Both the position numbers and the translations under genes were made by a program. Shown here in pieces: positions 1-8,386 of a stretch of DNA of 64,000 nt. Source of the DNA: Platanthera guangdongensis (taxonomy: Eukaryota; Streptophyta; Magnoliopsida; Asparagales; Orchidaceae); the NCBI GenBank assembly GCA_039583875.1, contig CM077163.1, positions 113,841,213-113,905,212 of the forward strand, written 5' to 3'. The notes under the pieces are model-generated. The model did no database searches and was not told the DNA's origin. It saw nothing but the letters and a program-made list of their open reading frames with translations. Every line of letters begins with the position of its first letter. Position 1 is the first letter of the stretch.

Positions 1-55
1 GAAGCGGGACACGGGTACGGACACGGCCGTGTCCCTACCCGTGTCATGTTTTGTT

Positions 56-62
56 TATAAGG
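56..62 (+). promoter_or_regulatory. TATA box of gypsy-A 5' LTR
   Basis: TATAAGG follows about 11 bases after the end of an ACACGGGTA...TACCCGTGT palindrome. The equivalent position in gypsy-B (30554) and gypsy-E (45357) is also TATA after a palindrome. Transcription would start around 85-95, putting the candidate gag ATG about 100 bases downstream. Confidence 0.7.
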
Positions 63-189
63 GGTAGAGGAAACCCTAGCAGTTTTCACTCTCATTTCAC
101 CCCCTATCTCCTGTGAGAACTCCTGGTGAGAGGAAAACCGCTGGAGCAAGTTCTACCGGAGGAGATTCGCCATCGCCGTGAAAGAGAAG

Positions 190-249
190 ATGCCGCCGAG
201 GAGAACTACGCGATCCATGGCAAGAAATGGTGGTACCGCTGGAGCCAAT
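190..249 (+). CDS. gag: Candidate gag exon 1 inside the LTR
   Basis: An ATG opens 20 codons beginning MPPRRTTRS, a basic start like the MPPRR that opens Gag in Tekay/Del-type elements. The exon ends at AAT with a strong donor GTGAGT at 250. Gypsy-B (30691-30750) and gypsy-E (45494-45553) carry the same 60-base exon, with many third-position differences and donor GTGAGC. Without splicing the frame reaches a stop after 13 more codons. Splicing to 2284 is phase 0. The exon and its function are inferred from sequence; no transcript was seen. Confidence 0.65.
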
Positions 250-1349
250 GTGAGTTTCCTACCCTCTCCCTTGGTGCTAGATCTATAGTTATGTATTAGA
301 AGAGACATCGACTCAAGAGAGTCTTGATGGAGAGGAGAAGATTTCTAGGTTAGGCCATGTTAGAACTTGTGTTCTATACTTTAGATCTCTTCAACCCTTC
401 CCCCTTTCTTCAATATGACGATGGGTGGATGGTCTCATGAGGAGATTATGGCCTTTGAGGTTGAATAAGGGAGGAGAATATTTCTGGAAAATTTAGGAAC
501 GATCGCCTTGAGGAGGAAGACGAACCGATGCCGTTCATTTTCCTTTAAGATGCGCGCAGAATCTGTATTCTGCGCGCAGCAATCTTCTAGGCCATTTTCC
601 CGATGGATATGGCCAGATCTGGGCTTTCGGCTAAACACAAAAGTTGAAGCCCTTGGAAAGACCTTTCCAACGAATGGTTGCACGACTTCTGGCGAAGTCG
701 GTAGCCACGGGAAAGTCCACACAAAAATGGTGTTCAACAAATCCCGTATGCAGAAACTGTGTTCTGAATGCAGCAGACTTCAAGTCCGATTTCAGATGGG
801 ATAACGTCAAATCTGGGTTGAGGTCTATATACAAGAGTTGTAGACCTCGAAAATACCTTTCCATCGAGGGGTTACGCGACTTCACCGGATTCATGTAGCC
901 TCGGGAATCTCCGGTTGAAGTTGCTGTCCAGACTATTCCTGCACTTTAAAATCTGGGTTTATAACATTTGGATTTGGATTCGGAGAAACTAATATTACAG
1001 GTAACCCTGAGGCTTGGATAAACTCTTATGAATAATTAATTCAGTTGCATAAATGATGAAGATTATTAATCGGATTCCATGTGATCGAATTGTAAGATAG
1101 TATACTTGAATGATTTGACTTGTTAGAAGTTAGTAGATTCTTATACATGTGCATCTTGATATATTGTGTTGAAATCACCTGATATGACATATAGAAGGAT
1201 AACTCATGGCCATGTGAATGTTGAATAGTGGATTGAATTTGGTAGTCCAATACTTAGAGCGTCGCCTTCCTATGAGTAGTATTGTGTAAGTTTGTAAGTG
1301 CGGTGTTGACCGCCACTTGTTTTGGTTGTGCTGAGATAAGGAGTGGATG

Positions 1350-1700
1350 GATGGTTGGGCTGTGCCCTCGTGTTTACTTCCGAGGCCCCTTCCATGACAT
1401 GTTGATGTGGAATTTGCATGTGGTGTGAGTCGACACGCGGTGTCGTAATCCTGTGTTAAGGATAGTGTGACAGGTCTACGGGCTCACCAGTCGTCACACC
1501 GACGGGAGTTGGCAGTTAGACTTGGTCGGTTTGGGCTGTGTCCTCGGTGTTCACGTCCCGAGGCCCCTCCGGCCATGTGAACGGTTGGGCTGTGTCCTCG
1601 TGCTTTCTTCCGAGGCCCCTTCCGGGTCACGCAAGGCCAGTTCGGGCTGTGTTCTTGGTGCTCATCTACCCAAGACCCCGCTGGGCCATAGTACGCATGG
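1350..1700 (+). repeat. Imperfect tandem repeats with CCGAGGCCCC core
   Basis: Four imperfect units share a GGGCTGTG-TCCTCG start followed by CCGAGGCCCC (or CCAAGACCCC) about 20 bases later. The same block recurs in the right LTR (about 9675-10025) and in gypsy-B, gypsy-E and fragment L. Short open frames over it differ between copies and look spurious. No function can be assigned. Confidence 0.6.
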
Positions 1701-1947
1701 GCTCCGCTGTTGTGTTCTTAGCGTTGAGGCGTACGGAGGCCTAGGTGAAGTAATGTGATACCCGCCTAGTAGTAGAAGTGCCCGTTCTACTGTCACCGCC
1801 TGGACACGGCGGCTGATGCCTGAGAGGTTAGCTACCTGCTCGAAAAGTGGGAACTATAGTCCGTGTCGACATAGCAGTTGCATGGGTGTGCATGGGTGAG
1901 TCATTGCATAGCATTCATAGCATTTCATATCTTTGCACAACAAGATC

Positions 1948-2048
1948 CTCATCGTATAAGTTTGTATGGGCACTCTTATACGATGAGTTACTTTTATGTA
2001 ACCCGATCCTTAACTTATAAGTTTGTATGAGCATTCTTATAAGTTAAG
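1948..2048 (+). other. Twin stem-loops with a shared loop sequence
   Basis: Hairpin 1 (1948-1987) has a perfect 13-bp stem CTCATCGTATAAG and a 14-base loop. Hairpin 2 (2009-2048) has a perfect 13-bp stem CTTAACTTATAAG and a nearly identical loop, TTTGTATGRGCAYT. Both recur in the right LTR (10272-10372), gypsy-B (24235-24333, 32450-32550) and gypsy-E (47317-47417). The stems differ from each other while the loops are alike, which suggests a selected RNA structure or a duplication. The role is unknown. Confidence 0.75.
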
Positions 2049-2283
2049 TTACTTTCCTGCAGTAACTTATACTTGCTAGTTTAGTGTAGCTCTTACATAA
2101 ATGCTGATTATGATACTGTTACTCTTACACTACTGACACCTGCTTGTACTTCCTTTACTTGCATACTTGTTATATACTATACTCTTGTTCCTTTTCTCCG
2201 CCCGGTGCCGAGGAGTCGCCGGGGGAGCGGATGTGAAACCACTTAGTCGTTTCGACTAACGGTTGCTACGTCTCCCTTTTTAG

Positions 2284-2388
2284 GAGGTCACGCCGCAGGT
2301 GGAGCAGCCGCAGACTACGCAGCAGGACAGCCAGGCCAGGATGACAGGGCCTGAGGTGACGGTGCCATCGATACCGTCAGTTACTGAT
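2284..2388 (+). CDS. gag: Candidate gag exon 2 inside the LTR
   Basis: The exon has 35 codons between acceptor TTTTTAG and donor GAT|GTTAGT, rich in Gln, Pro, Thr and Val (EVTPQVEQPQTTQQ...). The frame is open at phase 0 on both sides. Gypsy-B has the same 105-base exon at 24571-24675, open, with donor GTGAGT; gypsy-E has it at 47653-47757. Many differences between copies are silent (ACG/ACC, CCG/CCA, GTG/GTA). The right LTR of B has one stop in it. It probably encodes a disordered N-terminal segment of Gag. Confidence 0.6.
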
Positions 2389-2892
2389 GTTAGTATTTGA
2401 TACTCTGATGTAGCCCGTTTGGGCAATGTTTAGCTGTACTCTGATATATGGTAGAAGCATGTTTTAGCTTCTCCTTATTGATGTATTTGGACATTATAAC
2501 TTAGTGTGGATTTGACTTCTGGTTGTTTATTTATTTGGTTGCGTTGACATGTTATATTGATATTGTTGTAGCCGGCGGAATAGGCGTCTTGTGGTACAGG
2601 TTAGCCCGTGTGCTAATGCTACCGCAAGGCGGCTGTTCCGGGCATAAGACTCCCCCTTCGTGCCGTGTTTTGGGATCCGGGTAGGGGGAGTTTTACAATT
2701 GGTATCAGTTTGCCACGATCCTCAACTAAGGAAGTCATTCAACAATGGTGCCACCCCCGTTTGGTTAGTCGGTTTGTGGACAAACTCACTTAGCGGAAGC
2801 AGTGGTGTGCCCATATGTAATTCACATTGAGTTTGTCCAACTTTGACCTTGAGTTTAGCCAACCTGACCACAAATTTGTCGTCTACGTTTAG
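2389..2892 (+). other. Predicted intron 2, spanning LTR end and PBS
   Basis: The donor GTTAGT at 2389 is GTGAGT in gypsy-B and E. The acceptor is ACGTTTAG at 2892. The 504-base intron removes the last 309 bases of the LTR, the PBS and the leader. In gypsy-B the corresponding acceptor (TACGTGTAG, 25173) sits the same 21 bases before the ATG of the internal gag frame. Confidence 0.55.
2700..2708 (+). other. Primer-binding site of gypsy-A
   Basis: TGGTATCAG starts two bases after the LTR end TTACA. It matches the 3' end of plant initiator methionine tRNA, the usual primer of these elements, but only for these nine bases. Confidence 0.8.
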
Positions 2893-4018
2893 GTTCCACT
2901 GCATGTTGAGCCGATGGGGGGTACTCCTACCCCTCCCATACCCACTCAGTTCCAACAGTCTGAGTTGGGGCAAACACTCACCGCCATTCTTGATGCTTTT
3001 AAAGCACAGCAGGCTCCGGTGCAACAACAGGCCCCGAGCTCCAACTGGCTGAGCACCTTCCGGGCTCTCTCCCCTCCTGTCTACCTTGGGGCGGAGTCAG
3101 CTGTACGTACAGAGGAATGGCTAGAGACGATACAGGAGTTGTTGGCTGGTATCCGTTGCCCGGCCAACATGGCAGTGACATTGGCAGTGTCCGTCTTGGA
3201 CTTCCATGCGAAGAGGTGGTGGAAGTCCCTCATGGGATCTACCTTCCAAGGCCGGATCTACACAGAGATAAGTTGGAGTGAATTCTCGGAGGTTTTCTTG
3301 GAGCACTTTATCCCTACGTCGGGCCGAGATGAGCTTGAGCAGAGGTTCCTTCTATTAAAGCAGGGATCAAAGACGGTTATGGAATACCAGCGGGAATTCC
3401 AGCATCTCGCAAGGTTTGCGGATTCTTACGAGTTGGATGACAGAGGCTATGCCAAGCGCTTCTACAAGGGGCTGCGAGATCCCCTAAGGCAGTCCCTTTT
3501 ATTTATAGCGGATGGTAGCTTGGCGGAGATCATTGATATGGCAAAAAGATTGGAGGCGGACCACATGGGATGTAGTAAGAGGCCTGCGGAGGACGTGATG
3601 GAAGCCGGCCCAAGTAATAGAAGGAGACGAGACTTCAGAGGAGGAAGAGGTTATCAAAGAGGTGGAGGGCGTGTCCACCGAAACTATAGGGTGGAGCATC
3701 CAGTTCCGCAGCCGCCTGCGTTGCCTCCACCCCCACAGCCTCAGCGATTTCAACAACCTGAAGGGCGTCGTGGTCTGGTGTGCTTCGAATGCAACCAGCT
3801 GAGCCACATCCGGCGTTTTTGCCCGCAGCTATATGGGAACGCCCCTCCTGCTCTCCCTCCTGCTCTCCCTCCTGCTCTCCCTCCACCAGCTCCACGAGGA
3901 CGGGGATACATGCGTGGTCGAGGACGAGGACCGCCAAGAGGTAACCCCGGTCCTGCTAGGGATCAGGTGTACGCACTTGACATGGCACAGGAACGGAACC
4001 CCCAAGAGGTGATTGCAG
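2893..4018 (+). CDS. gag: Gag of gypsy-A (main exon)
   Basis: This is the capsid/nucleocapsid polyprotein. The frame is open from 2893; the first internal ATG is at 2914. A retrotransposon Gag domain covers the first half (around KRWWKSL and the F-x-E-H-F-I-P motif near 3240-3420). A basic Arg/Gly segment (3615-3690) follows, then a CX2CX4HX4C zinc knuckle at 3781-3822 in which the usual Gly before His is Ser. A Pro/Ala/Leu tract comes from a 12-base tandem repeat (3843-3890). The frame runs to a TAA at 4027 if unspliced; a donor at 4019 would instead join it to protease. Seven codons upstream of 2914 are in frame with candidate LTR exon 2. Confidence 0.9.
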
Positions 4019-4113
4019 GTATAATTTAATTAGTTTACATATTTGCAGGGTCTAACTTGAATTGATTAGAACTTACTAGCCACTAGCAATAAGTTTTGGT
4101 TGTTGGTACTTAG
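4019..4113 (+). other. Predicted gag-protease intron
   Basis: The donor is GCAG|GTATAA and the acceptor TACTTAG|GC. The intron is 95 bases, AT-rich, with a CTAAC branch-point match near 4051. Removing it fuses Gag (VIAG) to protease (NVIIGGKT...) in frame, split at phase 1. Gypsy-B has the same intron at 26276-26372, 97 bases long, with both splice sites kept and a diverged interior. Without it, gag ends in a stop and protease is in another frame. Confidence 0.7.
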
Positions 4114-4665
4114 GCAACGTGATTATTGGCGGGAAGACAGCCTATGCGCTGTTCGATACCGGTGCCTCACACTCATTTGTGTCCGAGGATTTCATAAAAG
4201 ACGTGGAGGATGTACAGTACTTCACTGGCATAGCCCGACGTGTACGCCTTCCGGATGGCTCGGAGATGATCGCAACTGCCAAGTGCGAGTTTGAGTTATT
4301 TATTGATGGGAAGGCCTTTGATACGCCGGCCACGATTCTGAGAATGCCGGAGTTTGACATCATTTTGGGCATGGTATGGCTGGATTGGCACATCGCGAGG
4401 ATCGACTGCGCGGAGAAGCAGATCTATTTGAGACATGGAGACTCTGACGTCATCTTCCAAGGTATTGGCTTCACACCTCGCATGATGTTATCTTCCGTCC
4501 AGGTTGTAAAAGCTCATAGGAAGGGGGACGAGGTCTTCATGATCTGGTTCGAGTTGAAGGAGGAAGCGTTGGAATTAAAGGATGTACGGGTTGTGCGGGA
4601 TTTTCCCGAGGTATTTCCTGAGAAGCTACCAGGATTACCTCCGCATAGAGAGGTTGAGTTCTAGA
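4114..4665 (+). CDS. pro: Protease and start of RT region, gypsy-A
   Basis: Aspartic protease of the pol polyprotein. The active-site triad DTGAS is near 4157-4171, and the ILGMVWL flap-end motif is near 4363-4383. The linker towards RT follows. The frame stops at TAG 4663-4665 and resumes at once in the same frame with the conserved INLVPGAKP motif. Gypsy-B has CAG (Gln) there, so this is a C-to-T nonsense mutation. No upstream ATG is needed if it is translated as a spliced Gag-Pol. Confidence 0.88.
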
Positions 4666-7505
4666 TCAATCTAGTACCAGGTGCCAAGCCTATGTCCAAG
4701 GCTCCGTACAGAATGGCCCCAAAAGAACTCACGGAGTTTAGAGTTCAATTGCAAGAACTAGTGGATTCAGGGTTCGTTCGCCCTAGTTCATCACCATGGG
4801 GAGCCCCTGTGCTGTTCGTAAAGAAGAAGGATGGAACCCTGCGATTGTGTATAGATTATCGTGAACTCAATTGGTTGACGGTGCGGAACACTTATCCACT
4901 ACCTCAGATCGATGAGTTGTTCGATCAACTAGTGGGAGCACATTGGTTTTCTAAACTGGATTTGCGCTCTGGATACTATCAGTTGAGGATACAAGAAGGG
5001 GACATCCAGAAAACGGCCTTCAGTTCGAGATATGGTTTGTATGAGTTCACAGTAATGCCGTTTGGGCTCACAAATGCCCCTTCGGCCTTCATGAGTTTGA
5101 TGAACAAGGTGTTTGAACCGTATTTGGACATCTTCGTCATTGTTTTCATCGACGACATCTTGGTCTACTCAAAGACGGAGGAGGAGCATGTCCAGCACCT
5201 GACCTTGGTTTTGAAGAAATTGAAGGAGCATGCCTTGTATGCCAAGTTTAGCAAGTGTGAATTCTGGCTTAAGGAGGTAGCCTTCTTGGGGCATGTGATC
5301 AGTGGAGCAGGATTAGCGGTGGATCCAGCAAAGGTGCGAGCCGTGAAGGAGTGGTCGCCCTTGAAGTCGGCGGCCGATGTACGAAGCTTTCTTGGACTTG
5401 CTGGCTACTACCGCAAGTTCGTGAAAGGATTTTCCAAGATTGCCCTTCCTCTTACCTCCTTGACGAAGAAGGGTGTGCCATTTGAGTGGACACCTAAATG
5501 TGAAGCAGCATTTCAAGAGTTGAAGGATAGGCTTACCTCCGCCCCCATCCTTGCACTTCCGTCGGGGAAGGAAGGATTTCAGGTTTACACGGACGCATCA
5601 TATCAAGGGATGGGTGCGGTGCTGATGCAGCACGGGCATGTAATCGCTTATGCTTCAAGGCAGTTAAAGAGACATGAAGTTAATTACCTGGTTCATGATT
5701 TGGAGCTGGGAGCAGTGGTGTTCGCTTTGAAGGTCTGGAGGCATTACCTATATGGCGTACACTGCGAGATCTTTTCCGATCACAAGAACTTGAAGTATGT
5801 CCACACTCAGAAGGAGTTGAACATGAGACAACGACGGTGGTTGGAATTTCTATGCGACTATGAGTTCACCATGAACTACCACCCCGGGAAAGCAAACTCG
5901 GTAGCCGATGCCTTGAGTAGAAAAGCGCCAGGCTCTAGCCCAGAGTCTCGATTGATGAGTATGGAGTTGGCTCGGGTGATCGAGGAGATGGAAATTACTC
6001 TAGTATTCAAGGCTCCTTCGACAGAGTATGCGGAGTATTTGGCCAACATGAGCATAGTTTGTGATATCCGAGATCGGATTCGGGTGGAGCAAGGTATGGA
6101 TTCGGCCTTGGCCCCGGCAATCAAGGCAATTGAAGATGGGACCACTGATGAGTACACACTCAAAGACGGTCTCGTTTATCTTCGAGGCCGACTTTATATT
6201 CCCAAGGGCGGCAAAATTCGGGAGGATATATTGAGAGAGGCGCATTCCTCTCAATATTCAGTGCACCCGGGTATTGCTAAGATGTACGCCGGGCTGCGGA
6301 AGACCATGTGTTGGCCGGGAATGAAGAAGGATGTTCGCTACTATGTTACACATTGCAAAGCTTGCCAAAGAGTGAAGTCTGAATGCAGGAGTCCCGGTGG
6401 TTTGTTGCAGTCATTGCCCATCCCCGAATGGAAGTTCGAGGACATCTCCATGGACTTTGTCCATGGGCTACCTCGCTCACGCTCCGGGAATGATTCAGTG
6501 TGGGTTATTGTGGATCGACTGACAAAGGTGGCCCGGTTCATTCCAATGAAGAAGGAAGCACACGTGGATGTTTTGGTACGCCTTTTTGTGGAGCAATTTG
6601 TACGGTATCATGGCGTGCCCAAGACAATTGTTTCGGATCGGGATGGTCGGTTTACATCCAATGAGTGGAAAGCAGTACAGGCGTATTTGGGCTCACGCCT
6701 AACCTTTAGTACCGCATTTCATCCTCAGACTGACGGGCAGTCAGAGCGGACCATCAGAACACTGGAGGATTTATTGAGATTATGTGTGCTGGACAGAGGA
6801 GAGCCATGGGAAAGTCTCTTGCCACTAATGGAATTCTCCTATAATAATAGCCATCAGGCGAGCATCGGCATGGCGCCCCATGAAGCCCTTTACGGAAGAA
6901 GGTGCAGGACCCCCTTGTCTTGGGTGCAGGATGAAGATCCGAAGGCTTTAGGAAATGAATTTATAGATGATACTGACATGGCTGTCAGATTGATAAGAGA
7001 CCGCATGTTGGAGGCTCAAAGTCGACAGGCAAAATATTACAATGAAAAGCACCGGATGGTGGAGTTCCAAGTGGGCGAAAAAGTGTTTCTTAAGATTCGG
7101 CCGATGCATGGAGTGTCGCCGGTGCGGGGAGTGAAAAAGCTCAGCCCAAGGTATGTTGGGTCTTATACTATATTGGAAAGAATTGACCCGTTGGCCTATC
7201 GGTTGGATTTACCACCGGAACTAGAAAATCTTCACGACGTGTTCCATGTATCGTCGCTTCGAAAAGCACTATTGCGGCCCGACCAATTTATTCCCACTAC
7301 TGATGGTGCGGTGGCGTCAGATAGGTCTGTGCGACTAGAGCCGGTACGGATTGTTGACAGCGAGACAAGAACATTACGCCGCAAAAGTGTTCCCTTAGTG
7401 AAGGTACTATGGTTGAATCATGGGAAGGAGGAGTACACATGGGAGCCAATGGATTTAATGCAGCAACGCTACCCGGAGTTGTTTGCTCAAGGTAATCTTA
7501 TTTAA
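4666..7505 (+). CDS. pol: RT, RNase H, integrase and chromodomain-like tail, gypsy-A
   Basis: The open frame is 946 codons; the first ATG is at 4692 (937 residues, used for numbering). RT motifs include [10 protein letters not shown] near residue 92 and FIDD at 152-155. RNase H starts near residue 297 (YTDAS) and DALSRK closes it. Integrase has an HHCC zinc finger (HPGIAKMY near 523, CKAC near 554) and a full D-D35-E triad: Asp near 588, Asp near 648, Glu after DGQS near 685. The C-terminal [10 protein letters not shown] segment resembles the group II chromodomain of plant chromoviruses. No frameshift is visible, so this pol is intact except for the preceding TAG. Confidence 0.95.
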
Positions 7506-7554
7506 AAACGTATGATAAATTTCCTGTTAAGCTTTTTCCACACAGCCTAAGCCT

Positions 7555-7572
7555 GATTTCGGGGACGAAATC
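7555..7572 (+). other. Conserved inverted repeat near the 3' LTR, gypsy-A
   Basis: GATTTCG and CGAAATC form a 7-bp stem around GGGA, 22 bases before the LTR. The same motif is at 29811-29828 (gypsy-B), 44665-44682 (gypsy-E, one mismatch) and, on the reverse strand, 42873-42892 (gypsy-F). The stretch between it and the LTR is T-rich, with no purine run that would be a normal polypurine tract. Confidence 0.7.
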
Positions 7573-7730
7573 TTTTATTTTGTTTATAGGATTTGTAACG
7601 TCCCGAATCGCTCTAGGCCCCTAGTGTGTGTGTTTTGAGTCAGGAGGGCTGACTCGAGTCCTGAGAAGTGCCGGGAATTGGACTGCACTTGTGGTGACAT
7701 GGAGAAATCAGTGTAAAAAGACATGGGTAG

Positions 7731-8365
7731 CGACACGGGTAGCGACACGGGCGTGTCCCTACCCGTGTGCGTCGAGTTGAGCTCGACGAGCCGTGTCGAG
7801 GCTGACGAGCTGTGTCGACACCAAGTGACACGGGTAGTGACACGGCCATGTCCTTACCCGTGTGCGTCGAGTTGAGCTCGACGAGCCGTGTCGAGACTGA
7901 CGAGCTGTGTCGACACCAAGTGACACGGGTAGTGACACGGCCGTGTCCCTACCCGTGTGCGTCAAGTTGAGCTCGACGAGCCGTGTCGAGATCGTCGAAC
8001 TGTGTCGACACCAGGTGACACGGGTAGTGACACGGCCGTGTCCCTACCCGTGTGCGTCGAGATGATCTCGACGAAGCGTGTCGAGATCGTCGAGATGCGT
8101 CGAGATAGTCGAGCGGGGGACACGGGTAGTGACACGGGCGTGTCCCTACCCGTGTGCGTCGAGTTGAGCTCGATGAGAAGTGTCGAGATGCAACACGAGA
8201 AGTACACGGCCAATGACACGGCCATGCACACGGCCGTGTCATGGGGACACGGGTCGGGACACGGGCGTGTCCCTACCCGTGTCAAACATTGAACCGACAT
8301 GGAAACCGCCACGGCCGTTTCGCGGAAGCGGGACACGGGTACGGACACGGCCGTGTCCCTACCCG
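7731..8365 (+). repeat. 95-base tandem array of nested palindromes in U3
   Basis: Units start at 7731, 7826, 7921, 8016 and about 8118, spaced 95, 95, 95 and 102 bases. Each begins with a roughly 36-base near-perfect palindrome (ACACGGGTAG...CTACCCGTGT around GACACGGCCGTGTC) and continues with a smaller inverted repeat, GTCGAG...CTCGAC. Degenerate copies follow at 8210-8283, and the last palindrome (8333-8369) lies just before the TATA box. Open frames run through it on both strands because the motif repeats; they are not genes. Confidence 0.9.
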
Positions 8366-8379
8366 TGTCATGTTTTGTT

Positions 8380-8386
8380 TATAAGG
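8380..8386 (+). promoter_or_regulatory. TATA box of gypsy-A 3' LTR
   Basis: TATAAGG matches the 5' LTR copy. It could drive transcription into copia-A. Confidence 0.65.

Larger units (their letters stand above)
250..2283 (+). other. Predicted intron 1, wholly inside the LTR
   Basis: The donor is AAT|GTGAGT. The acceptor is a pyrimidine run ending TTTTTAG at 2283. A CTAAC branch-point match lies about 30 bases upstream of the acceptor (near 2257) and is conserved in gypsy-A, right-hand B and E (CTAAT in left-hand B). The 2034-base intron holds no ORF with recognisable homology. It contains the CCGAGGCCCC repeats and the twin hairpins. Confidence 0.6.
1..2697 (+). repeat. 5' LTR of gypsy-A (left end missing)
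   Basis: This is the 3' portion of the left LTR; about 730 bases of its start lie outside the window, judged from the 3428-base right LTR. It holds the last U3 palindrome (9-45), a TATA box, a candidate first gag exon (190-249), four imperfect copies of a roughly 70-base unit built on CCGAGGCCCC (about 1350-1700), twin hairpins (1948-2048), a candidate second exon (2284-2388) and the terminus GTTTTACA at 2690-2697. Confidence 0.95.

Noticed and set aside
1041..1250. Reverse-strand 69-codon frame identical in both gypsy-A LTRs
   Set aside because: Identity reflects LTR duplication only; gypsy-B and gypsy-E do not keep the frame.
4663..4665. Programmed readthrough stop between protease and RT
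   Set aside because: Gypsy-B has CAG at this codon and the downstream context does not fit known leaky stops.
7949..8348. Open frames on both strands with repeated TRVGTRPCPYPC-like peptides
   Set aside because: They come from the palindromic repeat itself, are mirrored on both strands and differ between copies.
7731..8365. Repeat-spacer look of the 95-base array, reminiscent of a CRISPR array
   Set aside because: Units are tandem without unique spacers, lie inside a plant LTR and have no cas genes nearby.
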